DNA of 64,000 nucleotides, from NCBI RefSeq assembly GCF_008369915.1, contig NZ_VSRN01000001.1:5638501-5702500 (forward strand), written 5' to 3'. The notes under the pieces are model-generated. The model was not told the origin of the DNA. It ran no database searches and was given only the letters and a program-made list of their open reading frames with translations. Below are positions 8,922-18,148 of this stretch, one piece after another (positions within the stretch are counted from its first letter, which is position 1; every line of letters begins with the position of its first letter). Made by a program: the position numbers and the translations under genes. The stretch comes from Dyadobacter sp. UC 10 (GTDB lineage Bacteria > Bacteroidota > Bacteroidia > Cytophagales > Spirosomataceae).

Positions 8922-9029
8922 AAAATAGTTAGGTTTAAAAGATTGTGTTTTTGAATTTACTTCTTGATTTTTTGTAGACAAAACTTCCACCGAGACAATT
9001 ATTTGTCGGTTACTTACAGCGGATGATTG

Positions 9030-9070
9030 GGTATAAATATGAAAATTTTGTGAATTTTCATATTTATACC
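9030..9070. repeat. Perfect 18-bp inverted repeat, candidate operator
   Basis: Arms 9030-9047 and 9053-9070 are perfect inverse complements (ggtataaatatgaaaatt and its complement) around a 5-nt loop. It is AT-rich and has no T tract after it on either strand, so a standard terminator is unlikely. It lies between the histidine kinase stop (9196) and the C10 protease start, where it could bind a dimeric regulator or form an RNA hairpin in the protease leader. Confidence 0.8.
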
Positions 9071-9195
9071 GTGATAGGAGAGCATCCTATGAACTGGTGC
9101 AAAAAATCAAGAATGAGGTTTTAAGATAGGAGATGCCAGACTTAATCCGAATGCATCTTACCGAACTTTCGGCCTGGCCGATCGTTCATGCAGTA

Positions 9196-10548
9196 TTACG
9201 CAGGAGTACTGCTGGTAGCTGTTGTGGGTATACTGATGTAGAAACAGGTGCCCTCGCCAAGCTGGCTTTCAAACCATAGCCGTCCATTCTGGGCTTTTAT
9301 AAATTCAATGCAAAGCAGTAATCCAAGACCGACCCCTTTTTCGTTTTTGGTACCGTAAGTTGATTCCACATGCAATGAGAAGATGCTTTGGCTTTTCTCC
9401 GGTGAGATCCCGATACCGTCGTCCTGAACACTGATCACGCAATTATCTCCCACTATTTTGGCACGAACGAGAATCAGTCCACCACTCTTGGTAAACTTAA
9501 TCGCATTCCCGATAATGTTGCGAAGGACGATCTGCATCATGTCGCCGTCAGCGAGAATGGTGAGGGCGGGGTTCAGGTTATAATCCAGCACGATACCTTT
9601 GCCGAGCGCAATATCTTTTTCCAGTTCGAGGGTCGACTTGAGTAATTTATCCAGATTTAATGCTTCGAGTCTGGCTGAAACGCCGTAGAGTTGAGATTTG
9701 GACCAGTCGAGCAATTTGCTGAGCATGGCCAGTGTGTTCTTGGTAGCGTTCAAAAGGTCGTTCTCAATATCCCGTTTTTGCTGTTCTTCCAGATCGTGCT
9801 GGGTAAGGAGTTCCAGGAAGTTCTGAATACTCCCCAACGGAGAACGAAGGTCATGGGCGACGATCGACATCAGCTTGTTTTTCTCTGCATTGATCCTTTC
9901 CAGCTCATTGTTCTTTTCTATGATCTGCTCGTTTTGTCTCTCAATAGCTTCCGTTTTTTCTACCGTGATCAGCTTTTCGTTCTCGTAGCTGCGCCGGATA
10001 TAATCCGTGCAGAAGTAAGTAATCATCGCTACGACGACATAGGACGACATGTGGTCAATGAATTTACTAAACCGGTCATCATAGGTATCCGGGAAATTCG
10101 CGGGTGAAATAAATTCGGACACGCCAAGGATCAGGAAAATGCCAATGTTAACGGGGATCCAGAATTTATATTCATTTGCCGGGCTGATTACAATACTGAG
10201 CAGGAGGAAGAGCAGAAAATACAGATCTGTCGGCCCGCTGATGCCGGAATTCAGGAAGTAATTGAATGTGAACAGAAGTAGTCCCGACATGTTCACAGCC
10301 AGGATACTTATTCCCGGCCGGTTCTTGAACCGGGATACATAAAAAACCCCGCAGGCGATGAGCAAGCCCAGAAAGCTTGCCACCGCGACATTTGGAAGCC
10401 CTATGAAATAATTGAACGGAACACTATATCCAAGTGCAAATATCGAAATCAGGCATACGGAGTGAAATATGCGGGCATTGAGAGGAAACTGGTTAGGATC
10501 TCCGGAAAGCTTGGCCCAAATTTGATAGAAATACGGCTTAGAAGGCAA
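9196..10548 (-). CDS. Membrane sensor histidine kinase
   Basis: A 450-residue protein with about six transmembrane segments in residues 30-190 and no large extracytoplasmic loop. A coiled coil follows (about 200-235, E-R-Q-N-E-Q-I-I-E-K-N-N-E-L-E-R). The HisKA domain has the phospho-acceptor in SIVAHDLRSPLG, and the HATPase has its N box (RNIIGNAIKFT), D-D-G-I-G-I-S and G-V-G-L-G-L. The frame starts at TTG (10548) with an in-frame stop upstream and no ATG before the membrane region, so a TTG start is likely. On the minus strand TATATTTG (10578-10571) could be the -7 element. No response regulator is adjacent; the TonB receptor upstream is 83 bp away. The ligand is unknown. Confidence 0.9.
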   Translation of the reverse strand: MPSKPYFYQIWAKLSGDPNQFPLNARIFHSVCLISIFALGYSVPFNYFIGLPNVAVASFLGLLIACGVFYVSRFKNRPGISILAVNMSGLLLFTFNYFLNSGISGPTDLYFLLFLLLSIVISPANEYKFWIPVNIGIFLILGVSEFISPANFPDTYDDRFSKFIDHMSSYVVVAMITYFCTDYIRRSYENEKLITVEKTEAIERQNEQIIEKNNELERINAEKNKLMSIVAHDLRSPLGSIQNFLELLTQHDLEEQQKRDIENDLLNATKNTLAMLSKLLDWSKSQLYGVSARLEALNLDKLLKSTLELEKDIALGKGIVLDYNLNPALTILADGDMMQIVLRNIIGNAIKFTKSGGLILVRAKIVGDNCVISVQDDGIGISPEKSQSIFSLHVESTYGTKNEKGVGLGLLLCIEFIKAQNGRLWFESQLGEGTCFYISIPTTATSSTPA

Positions 10549-10631
10549 AACGTGAGTCTTTTCGTTCTCACAAATATAAGCGGGGGCACCGTCAAATTAA
10601 AGTAGAATTAATATTAATGGATTGCCGACGT

Positions 10632-13052
10632 TTAGCCACCCTTGATACGGTTCAACTCATCTTCTGATCCAGATCTTCTGCTGCGGGCAGCTTTGATCTC
10701 CTTGCTGCCAAATCGGTAGTTGAGGTTCAGCTTCAACATCCTGCCTTCGAAACGAAAGCGGAGGTGGGTGTCAATCCCTGCATAATTGGAAGTGTAGCCG
10801 CCTCGCGCAGTACCAAATACGTCGCTGAATGAAAGTTTGGCCGTCGCATTGTCTTTCCAGAATTTTTTCTGGACACCCACGTCCATCATGCCCATCGCCC
10901 AGTTGTAATCGATCCTCCGGTAGGGTGAGTTGTACCAGCCGCTCATCTCGATCGTCCAGTTGTTTTTTAGTTTGAATGTATTTTGTCCATTGAAATTAAC
11001 GGCAGTTGTCCGGTTATTGATGATCAGGCCGTTGTCGAGCGCTGCTTTCCAGATATTGTGGTAACCGCTCACATTGAAATAAATCTCCCACCATTTTGTA
11101 ATTGGGGTAGTGATGCTGACATCCAGACTGAACCCTTGCGAATAGTCCAGATTTTGAGTGATAAAATAAGTGCGGCTGCTGTCATAGGGTATTCTGAGCC
11201 CGACTACGGGAAACCGCGTACGCCGGTAACCAAACGCAGTAGTCAGTTTGGCTTTGTAAACGTGTGTCAGCTTAAAACTGTTAGCATATTCGGGTTTCAG
11301 GAAAGGATTACCTTTTGAATAAACCAGCTCATCAACGCGGTATTCAAAAGGATTAAGATTCTGGTAGCTGGGGCGGTTGATCCTTCTGCTGTAATTGATA
11401 TTCCAATTGTGGTCCTTGGATGCCTTGAACGAAATGGCGCCGCTCGGGAAGAAGTTCAGGTAGGTGGTATCTACACGGTCGAGGTCGTTGTGTTTGAAGC
11501 TCGTCAGGTCGCCGAGCGATTTGGTATGCTCGGCACGTACGCCAAGCTGCAAATCCCACTTTTTGCCCAAAGGAACGTTGTAGTTGGCATATGCAGCATA
11601 CACGCGCTCGGTATATTTGAACCGGTTACTGCGGTTGGTATCAATCACTTCGGTATTACCCAGTACATTGAAAAAATCAAAAGTATTGTCCGATTTTACG
11701 TCCGAAAATTTAACACCATAACCCAGTTTTCCTTTTTTTACATTCTGCTCGTAATCAGCTTTCAGGGATCTGATAGTTATATCTACCGGCGTTTTAGTCA
11801 CATAATTTCTTTCGAGCGGGACTTCGTCCGACATTTTGAAAAAATACTTATTGGGCTGATAACTGATCCCGCGTGAAGAAAAGCGTCCGTAATCAGCATC
11901 TATGTTCAGCTCATGGCCGGTCGTGTCTTCATAATGATAGTTGAAATTGAGGTTAAGATTTTTATTTTTTTCGGGATTGGAAGTCCGGGAGGAGAGCAGG
12001 AGCGAATCTGCGGAAGTCGCTCCCCTGCGGCTGATGAACGTTTCGCTGGAGCCGCCGCCATTGTGGTTGCTGAGTCGCCCATTTGCGCTGAACCCTATGG
12101 TATTTTTCGAATTGATAAAGTAATCGGCCCCGATTTTACCACTGTGCGTGGTATCGCGCCAGATACCCTGCCAGACTTTGTTATACGCTACCTGATTTAA
12201 AATCTGGTTGTCATAAGTGGTATTATGCCAGGCTCCCTGGTTAAATCCGTAGGTGCCGAAAATGTTGATCTTTTTGTCTCTGTGATTGAGGTTAAGGTTA
12301 GCGTTGTATTTAGGTGTAATGCCAAACATCGCACCCAGGCTCGCATTTCCATTAGTCCCCAGCTTCACATTTTTTTTGAGGCGGATATTGATAATGCCTA
12401 AATCGCCTGCCGCGTCATATTTAGCGGAAGGGTTGGTGATAATTTCAATGGCCTCTATATCAGCCGAATTCATGCTCTTTAATGTAGATGCCAAATCTTT
12501 CCCGCTCATCGGTGACGGGCGTCCGTCGATGTAAATCCGCACACCGGTTTTTCCTTTTACCAGGATATTTTCGTCTCTATCTACCTGAACACCAGGTGAT
12601 TTTTGGAGAAGTTCCAATGCATTGGAGCCCGTGGAGTTGATGCTGGATTCGACATTAAAAATAAGTCTGTCGCTTTTTACTTCGATCAGTGGCTTTGCAG
12701 CCGTGACTTTCACTTCATTTAGCTGTTTTGTGTCAGATAACAGCCGGAAGGGGGATAGTGTAACGTCAGAATCGACTACTCCGAATTCGGGTGATTGAAA
12801 TGTTTTTATACCAACAGCTGAGATTTTCAGAAAGTATGTTCCCTGTGCGATACCGGCGATTTTGAATGCGCCGTTTTCGTCGGCAATATCGGCCTTGATG
12901 AGGGTTGAATCTTTGGATTGGTTAACGGAAACTGCGGCAAAGGAAAGCGGCTGGTCTTGCTGGTTTCTCACAGTACCGCCTACGCTGAAAGTTTGAGAGA
13001 AGGCGCAGGCTGCATTTAAAAGAAGTAATGTGGCTAATAAAATTTTTTTCAT
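10632..13052 (-). CDS. TonB-dependent outer-membrane receptor (carboxypeptidase-regulatory N-terminus)
   Basis: An 806-residue outer-membrane protein with a signal peptide (residues 1-19, ending in CAFSQ). Residues about 20-105 form a carboxypeptidase D regulatory-like beta-sandwich (VGGTVRNQQDQPLSFAAVSV). A plug follows (about 120-225), with V-K-G-K-T-G-V-R-I-Y-I-D-G-R-P-S and I-E-I-I-T-N-P-S-A-K-Y-D-A-A-G. The remaining beta-barrel is of the outer-membrane beta-barrel type common in Bacteroidota. It has no SusD partner, so it is not a standard glycan uptake pair; peptide, siderophore or cofactor transport are possible. The C-terminus ends in a basic tail rather than the usual terminal aromatic residue. 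It appears monocistronic. Confidence 0.9.
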   Translation of the reverse strand: MKKILLATLLLLNAACAFSQTFSVGGTVRNQQDQPLSFAAVSVNQSKDSTLIKADIADENGAFKIAGIAQGTYFLKISAVGIKTFQSPEFGVVDSDVTLSPFRLLSDTKQLNEVKVTAAKPLIEVKSDRLIFNVESSINSTGSNALELLQKSPGVQVDRDENILVKGKTGVRIYIDGRPSPMSGKDLASTLKSMNSADIEAIEIITNPSAKYDAAGDLGIINIRLKKNVKLGTNGNASLGAMFGITPKYNANLNLNHRDKKINIFGTYGFNQGAWHNTTYDNQILNQVAYNKVWQGIWRDTTHSGKIGADYFINSKNTIGFSANGRLSNHNGGGSSETFISRRGATSADSLLLSSRTSNPEKNKNLNLNFNYHYEDTTGHELNIDADYGRFSSRGISYQPNKYFFKMSDEVPLERNYVTKTPVDITIRSLKADYEQNVKKGKLGYGVKFSDVKSDNTFDFFNVLGNTEVIDTNRSNRFKYTERVYAAYANYNVPLGKKWDLQLGVRAEHTKSLGDLTSFKHNDLDRVDTTYLNFFPSGAISFKASKDHNWNINYSRRINRPSYQNLNPFEYRVDELVYSKGNPFLKPEYANSFKLTHVYKAKLTTAFGYRRTRFPVVGLRIPYDSSRTYFITQNLDYSQGFSLDVSITTPITKWWEIYFNVSGYHNIWKAALDNGLIINNRTTAVNFNGQNTFKLKNNWTIEMSGWYNSPYRRIDYNWAMGMMDVGVQKKFWKDNATAKLSFSDVFGTARGGYTSNYAGIDTHLRFRFEGRMLKLNLNYRFGSKEIKAARSRRSGSEDELNRIKGG

Positions 13053-13291
13053 GGCTGTTATTTATTGTAAACTGGCATAAGGGGGGAGAAAATAGCTTTA
13101 CGTTGCATCTGCTGCGAAATATTCTCGCTTTAACGAGATTTAGTGAAGGGTTTTGATAAATTCGTTATCGTACACGCAAAGGATTATTATATTTGGATAT
13201 TGTTAAAATAAATGGCTCAATCCCATTGTATTTTTGGCTTTCTGCAAAATTTAGTCACTAGCTTATATCCTACCTTTTACCTGAAAAATTA

Positions 13292-14899
13292 ATGAAACGT
13301 AGAGATGCATTAAAGGATCTGTCTATGCTGCCACTGGCAGGCGGGATTGCTCTTCCCTCCAAATCCGCACAAAAGTTTTCCACCGAAACAGATGCCGCTG
13401 CCGGCAAGCAGATTTACCAGGCCATTGGCGTCGAGCCGATTATCAATTGCCGCGGTACGTTTACCATCATCGGCGGGTCGATTGAGCGGCCGGAAGTACG
13501 TGCTGCTATGGATGCGGCTGCGCAGGTTTTTGTCCAGTATGATGAGCTGGCATTCGGTGCAGGAAAGCGCCTCGCGGAACTTACCGGTGCCGAATGGGGC
13601 CTGGTATCGGCCGGTTGCGCAGCCGGGATGAAGCATGTGACCGTCGCCTGTGTGACTGGTGGAAATCCGGAAAAGCTGATCCGGATCCCTGATCTTTCCG
13701 GATTCGAAAAAACCGAAGTGATTATTCCCCGGTATTCAAGAAATGTATACGATCACGCCCTGCGCAATGTGGGCGTGAGGCTGATCACAGTTGATTCAAT
13801 AGAAGAACTATCGGATGCCATGAGCTCCCGTACTGCGATGATTTACCTGATGGCAGGCAGGGAATCAATGAGCGGGCCGATGTCGCTTGAAGCCATTTCC
13901 AAAATAGCCAAACCGAAAAATATCCCGGTGATGATCGATGCCGCTGCCGAGGACCTGACGATCCCGAACGTACACCTCAAAATGGGCGCGGACGTGGTAG
14001 TGTACAGCGGTGGCAAAGCACTATGCGGTCCGCAATGTGCCGGATTGGTATTGGGAAGGAAAGATTTGCTGATGTCTGCCTGGCAGGCGAGCGCCCCTCA
14101 CCATGGTCCTGGCCGCGATAATAAGGTAGGCAGGGAAGAAACAATGGGGATGGTTGCGGCGGTGGAAGCCTGGGTAAAAAGAGACCATGCGGCGGAATGG
14201 AAGCGGTGGCTTTCCTGGCTGGACAGTATTTCAAAAAGGGTTTCAAGTGTCGAGTCTGTAAAAACGACGGTTATCGAGCCGAAAGACCTGTCCAACCGGA
14301 CGCCGGTACTGCGGGTGACCTGGGATGCCTCGAAATTGCACATTACCGGTGAGGAAGTTGCAGAGCTTTTCGGTCGTACCAAGCCTCGCATTGCATTGGG
14401 AGGAGGTAGCAGGGATGGTGAAACCTTTGTTACGATTACCACCGGACAAATGCAGCCGGGAGATGAAAAAGTTGTATCCGACCGCCTTGTTGAGGTTTTA
14501 TCTCAAAAACGTTCGGCGCCAAAACTGGAAATGGCGGCCGCAACCATATCATTGAAAGGGCATTGGGAAGCTGACATTGAATTTTTTTCAAGTACGAGCA
14601 AGCATACCCTGATCATCGAGCAGGATGGTAACTGGCTGAACGGTTCACATAAGGGGGAATTCAGCGTACGGGAATTGCAGGGGACTGTGGAAGGGAATGA
14701 ATTCAAGATCCGGAGCACCGACCGGCAGCCGGCCGACGCGATCACTTTCCTTTTTTCGGGAACCGTAAAGGACGATGTGATGACCGGGTCAATCTATATG
14801 GGCGAATATATGACTGCGAAGTTTACTGCTAAGAAATACAAGTTTAAATACAAGAGGGAGAAGGTATTCATTCCCTCTGGCCCGCCACTGGCAACCTGA
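13292..14899 (+). CDS. Exported SelA-like PLP-dependent enzyme with extra C-terminal domain
   Basis: A 535-residue protein. The N-terminus (M-K-R-R-D-A-L-K-D-L, then a hydrophobic stretch to about residue 25) resembles a Tat signal. Residues about 45-410 match the SelA / D-glucosaminate-6-phosphate ammonia-lyase-like branch of fold-type I PLP enzymes: I-N-C-R-G-T-F-T-I-I-G-G-S near the start, and the PLP lysine in Y-S-G-G-K242-A-L-C-G-P-Q-C-A-G. Residues about 430-525 form an added beta-rich domain (KGHWEADIEFF ... FTAKKYKFKYK) typical of secreted Cytophagales proteins. Such enzymes usually work in the cytosol, so export of a PLP enzyme is the unusual point. Substrate unknown. A terminator follows at once. 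Confidence 0.82.
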   Translation: MKRRDALKDLSMLPLAGGIALPSKSAQKFSTETDAAAGKQIYQAIGVEPIINCRGTFTIIGGSIERPEVRAAMDAAAQVFVQYDELAFGAGKRLAELTGAEWGLVSAGCAAGMKHVTVACVTGGNPEKLIRIPDLSGFEKTEVIIPRYSRNVYDHALRNVGVRLITVDSIEELSDAMSSRTAMIYLMAGRESMSGPMSLEAISKIAKPKNIPVMIDAAAEDLTIPNVHLKMGADVVVYSGGKALCGPQCAGLVLGRKDLLMSAWQASAPHHGPGRDNKVGREETMGMVAAVEAWVKRDHAAEWKRWLSWLDSISKRVSSVESVKTTVIEPKDLSNRTPVLRVTWDASKLHITGEEVAELFGRTKPRIALGGGSRDGETFVTITTGQMQPGDEKVVSDRLVEVLSQKRSAPKLEMAAATISLKGHWEADIEFFSSTSKHTLIIEQDGNWLNGSHKGEFSVRELQGTVEGNEFKIRSTDRQPADAITFLFSGTVKDDVMTGSIYMGEYMTAKFTAKKYKFKYKREKVFIPSGPPLAT

Positions 14900-14904
14900 T
14901 AAAT

Positions 14905-14936
14905 GCAAAAAGAGCAGCCCTGCGCTGCTCTTTTGC
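14905..14936 (+). terminator. Rho-independent terminator after the SelA-like gene
   Basis: GC-rich stem agagcagc / gctgctct flanked by A tract and T tract, starting 5 bp after the stop of the upstream gene. Confidence 0.9.
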
Positions 14937-15058
14937 GTTGAAGATGAAGTGTTCGATAATAACATTACAAATATATGGACTTATTCCATTTTATTGGACA
15001 TAATCCATGTAATTTTTGCAGTTTATTTTTTCAGATAAACTAGATCAGAATCAGTAAT

Positions 15059-15391
15059 TCAATTGAGGTGTTTCATTGTATCATGAAGGGAAACATCTTC
15101 GTGGGAAGCATCGTACAGGCACTTCCCATCTTTGACCACCAGGATTTGGGGCGACTGGTGCTGAACCCGAAAAGCATCTGCAATCGCCAGAGATTCTCTG
15201 CGGTTACTAATGACGTCGACGATATATATAGGCGTTTCTACGTTTGAAGCGGCATTAACGTCCATTTTGAGCTGGCGATAAGCCATCAGGCTTGTCATGC
15301 ATCGCGGACTGTGCTTATAAATAATGGCATACTCTGCCGACTGAGATATTTTCGCCACTTCCTCTTCACTATTAATCGCAATCCAATTCAT
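15059..15391 (-). CDS. ytxJ: Bacillithiol-system redox protein YtxJ
   Basis: A 110-residue thioredoxin-fold protein that covers the YtxJ (DUF2847) family end to end. The single active-site cysteine is in I-Y-K-H-S-P-R-C-M-T-S, the monothiol YtxJ motif, followed by the conserved VDVISNR and H-Q-S-P-Q-I-L-V-V-K-D-G-K. It probably removes bacillithiol from mixed disulfides or acts as a monothiol bacilliredoxin in the cytosol, as proposed for the family. No bacillithiol biosynthesis gene is in the window. It is monocistronic, convergent with the SelA-like gene. Confidence 0.88.
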   Translation of the reverse strand: MNWIAINSEEEVAKISQSAEYAIIYKHSPRCMTSLMAYRQLKMDVNAASNVETPIYIVDVISNRRESLAIADAFRVQHQSPQILVVKDGKCLYDASHEDVSLHDTMKHLN

Positions 15392-15651
15392 AGGTTTTCG
15401 AAACGTTGTAATTTTCTGTTGTCAGATCAACAACGAATCTGACCTTTTTCATTCCCTTTGCCCGTAAAAAAATGTAAAGACGCCTGTCTCGCCAGCAAGT
15501 TTTTTTCTTGGAAAAGACCAGGAAGTAGCTGCTAATCCAGGCTAATTAATTTTATAGGTGCATGATCCAGCCGTCTTTTTCTTGCTAGTCCTGTTACTTA
15601 TTCTAGAAGCCGACGTCTAATTGAACACATGCAATCAAGCTCACACGGACA

Positions 15652-15759
15652 ATGAACGAGCGTGCACATTTACTGAGGGAGCTGCGGAAGATAGAGATGG
15701 TTTACGATTATATGAGGACAGATGAAGAAGACGAGTTTGGTGTATTTGAGTTATTTTAA
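15652..15759 (+). CDS. Possible 35-residue protein upstream of HTH gene
   Basis: A short ORF from ATG 15652 encodes MNERAHLLRELRKIEMVYDY and a further 15 residues, acidic and ending in E-L-F. It ends 12 bp before the start of the HTH gene, a gap typical of co-translated pairs. An in-frame stop at 15622 rules out a long upstream extension. There is no clear Shine-Dalgarno site. It may be a small partner of the HTH protein or a remnant; I recognise no family. Confidence 0.4.
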   Translation: MNERAHLLRELRKIEMVYDYMRTDEEDEFGVFELF

Positions 15760-15771
15760 CCAAAAACGAAT

Positions 15772-16095
15772 ATGAGTATTCAAAAAATGAAGGAGAAGAT
15801 TATCGGGGAGGCTGTCGCTGATAATGAGTGGCAAAAGGCAGCTGAGTTTCGTGAGGCGAATGCTGCATGGCTCGATATATCGTTCCGTATCGGTCTGGCA
15901 ATTCTGCGGATACTTCGGGAACGTAAGATGAGCCAGAAGGACCTTGCGAAGGCAATGAGCTGCTCACCTCAATACATAAATAAAATTGTGAAGGGGTCGG
16001 AAAATCTGACGCTGGAAACAATTTGTAAGCTCGAAAAGATTATGGATAGTAAACTGATCGAGGTGTCTGCAAGGAATACAAATTATACTACCTAG
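15772..16095 (+). CDS. XRE-family HTH protein
   Basis: A 107-residue protein with a helical N-terminal extension (about 1-40) and a Cro/C1-type helix-turn-helix (about 45-95). The HTH reads MSQKDLAKAMSCSPQYINKIVKG followed by N-L-T-L-E-T-I-C-K-L-E-K. This layout is common in orphan or antitoxin-like regulators of Bacteroidota. No RelE/HigB-type toxin gene is adjacent; only a 35-residue ORF precedes it. The region upstream is 260 bp with no other gene. Role unknown; DNA binding and autoregulation are the safe inference. Confidence 0.85.
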   Translation: MSIQKMKEKIIGEAVADNEWQKAAEFREANAAWLDISFRIGLAILRILRERKMSQKDLAKAMSCSPQYINKIVKGSENLTLETICKLEKIMDSKLIEVSARNTNYTT

Positions 16096-16162
16096 CAGCC
16101 TTTTCATTTTGTGCCGATCTGGCGTATTGCGCTGTACAACACGCCAGAAAGGACCACGTAGT

Positions 16163-18148
16163 TTATTTTACTATTTTAATGCTTTTGCCATTCACTAGTA
16201 TCGTGTAAAGACCACTCGGATATTTTTCGAGCCCGATCCTGGTGCTGGTTGCGGTCGTATTGCCATTGTAAATCCGTATCCCGGCAGCGTTGAATATTTC
16301 GACCGTGCCGAGCGGCAGCGCAGATTGAACAGTGACTTTGTCTGCCACAGGATTCGGATATGCTCTGATTGTTTCGGTGCCCGAAATTTTGACCGGTACA
16401 ATACGGGTAAAATCAAAACTGCCGTCTGCATCGACCTGCCTCAATCTGTAATAATAGTTTCCCGGCATTAAAAATTCATCCTCATAACGATAATTGATTT
16501 CGCTTTCCGAATTTCCTGCTGCATCGATGGATTTAATTTTTGTGAATACCATTGCATCCGCACTTCTTTCCACTTCAAAATGAGAAGCATTCATCTCGCT
16601 TGTCGTAGCCCATTCCACAAGAACGCGGCCGGTTTCAGTCGTTTTCGCTGTAAATGATTTCCATGTTACAGGAAGCGCTGACCCGGACACATAAAGCTGG
16701 GGAGAAAACACCGTATTACGATTTGCGTCAACTACTTTCAGCTTATATGTACCCGGTCCAACCGACCATTGCTGGGAAGTATTCTGTACCTGGTTGCAAT
16801 CAATTCCCAGCCAGTTATACTGTCCACCCGGATTGATAGACGGCCCGGTAAACGTGATCTGTGATCCCCCTGATGAGTAAACGGCAGAAACCGCCGGAGG
16901 TGCTGTTGCGGCGTAAGGTTCCGACTGGTTTATAAAGTCGGCCGTCACTTTGTCTGCCCAGAATCCGGCCAGGTAGATCAACCCTGAATAGACGTTTCCG
17001 TCCGGCGACTGCGTTACGCCGTCTCCCCTGAAATGGATTTCATCACCGCGGTAATTGATGTCGTAATATGGATCTGTTTCTGGCCCCTGGTACACGTGCG
17101 GATAAGAGCCGTCGTTGTTAATCAGCTCATTTTGAGCATTTACGACATTGGCAGAAACGCGCGTTGCACCGGACACTGTAAAGCGCGATGCCCGCGCAAC
17201 CATCCACGCCAGATCATTTTTTCCGGTAAGCGACCGGGTTGCATTCACCACATCCCACAAATTGGAAAGATAACGGCTGTAAGTATTATCACCTGGCTGC
17301 TCGATGTAATTGTCTGTTTCACCCTGGTGCCACAAAACTGCACGCACGCCGAGCTGGGCAATATAATAGTTGAGGGCGATCCGGAGGTGACCGAATGGGA
17401 GGCCGGCTGGGAATACATAGCCGAAAGCACTCGTCGGTGTTGCGTTCGGGTCGATCGACTGCTTCCAGTTCTCCACGCCCGTACTCGACCATCCGCCATT
17501 AAAGATCATGACAGGCACCCGGAATTTCTCATAAATCTTGTCACCAAATGATCCCCAGCACCAGGCATAATTTCCAAAAGGAGCCGTTTTGACATTGGCA
17601 TCCAGATGTACATATTCAGGGCAAGGCAATTCGAGGGAAGGGTAGGGAGAGATTGTTCCGGAATTGAGATTCTGAAAGTTGACACTATTCACCTGATCAT
17701 GCTGGGCGGCCGGACCGTTTGGATTGGAATCGCCGCCGGTTGCATTGGATTGGCCCGCCACGACAAATACTTCTCCTACTCCGACACGCTGAACAGTGAC
17801 CATTACCGGGTCGCTGCCGGTCCGGACAGCCCGGACTTCCAGGCGGTACCACCCGCCTTTGACGGACATCGAACCGTAAAACTGCGCCGCTTCGATCGAA
17901 TTATCAATCGTAGCCCACGCATCGCCGCCGGGAGCAGCTTCACCTTCGCCGGCAACCCAGGGTGTGAAGCGTGCTTCAATCCGTTCAAACCCCTGCGTGA
18001 CATAACCTCCTATATATACATTGGCAGTATTAGCCTTATTACGTTGAAAGACAGCTCTTTCGCTTGGAAACGTTACCACGATCTGGGCGAATGCCGAGCT
18101 TGAAAGGTGTAGCAGGAAAATGGTAATAAAGAGTAAATTTTTCTTCAT
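16163..18148 (-). CDS. T9SS-exported SGNH/sialate O-acetylesterase-like protein
   Basis: A 661-residue secreted esterase. The signal peptide ends at about residue 21 (SSSAFAQ). An N-terminal beta domain precedes the DUF303/SGNH hydrolase (about 125-410). The nucleophile lies in V-V-A-G-Q-S134-N, with the block V-L-W-H-Q-G-E-T-D and a C-terminal catalytic His region in D-E-I-H-F-R-G-D-G. Then comes an FN3-like segment (about 490-580), and the last 75 residues are a T9SS type A sorting domain (I-R-A-Y-P-N-P-V-A-D ... L-V-N-G-K-S-I-K-I-V-K). It should be secreted through the Por system and attached or released at the surface. The substrate may be an acetylated glycan. It is monocistronic, with 373 bp of upstream sequence. 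Confidence 0.88.
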   Translation of the reverse strand: MKKNLLFITIFLLHLSSSAFAQIVVTFPSERAVFQRNKANTANVYIGGYVTQGFERIEARFTPWVAGEGEAAPGGDAWATIDNSIEAAQFYGSMSVKGGWYRLEVRAVRTGSDPVMVTVQRVGVGEVFVVAGQSNATGGDSNPNGPAAQHDQVNSVNFQNLNSGTISPYPSLELPCPEYVHLDANVKTAPFGNYAWCWGSFGDKIYEKFRVPVMIFNGGWSSTGVENWKQSIDPNATPTSAFGYVFPAGLPFGHLRIALNYYIAQLGVRAVLWHQGETDNYIEQPGDNTYSRYLSNLWDVVNATRSLTGKNDLAWMVARASRFTVSGATRVSANVVNAQNELINNDGSYPHVYQGPETDPYYDINYRGDEIHFRGDGVTQSPDGNVYSGLIYLAGFWADKVTADFINQSEPYAATAPPAVSAVYSSGGSQITFTGPSINPGGQYNWLGIDCNQVQNTSQQWSVGPGTYKLKVVDANRNTVFSPQLYVSGSALPVTWKSFTAKTTETGRVLVEWATTSEMNASHFEVERSADAMVFTKIKSIDAAGNSESEINYRYEDEFLMPGNYYYRLRQVDADGSFDFTRIVPVKISGTETIRAYPNPVADKVTVQSALPLGTVEIFNAAGIRIYNGNTTATSTRIGLEKYPSGLYTILVNGKSIKIVK

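Noticed and set aside
13188..13236. TATATTTG (13188) and TATTTTTG (13229) upstream of the SelA-like gene as -7 elements
   Set aside because: Both match TAnnTTTG, but no TTG lies 16 to 23 bp upstream of either, so no promoter was called.
16119..16147. 7-bp hairpin between the HTH gene and the T9SS esterase gene
   Set aside because: The stem is short, the loop 15 nt, and there is no T tract; too weak to call a terminator.
15392..16162. Toxin-antitoxin module
   Set aside because: An HTH protein and a 35-residue ORF are present, but no toxin domain can be recognised; the evidence is not enough for a TA call.
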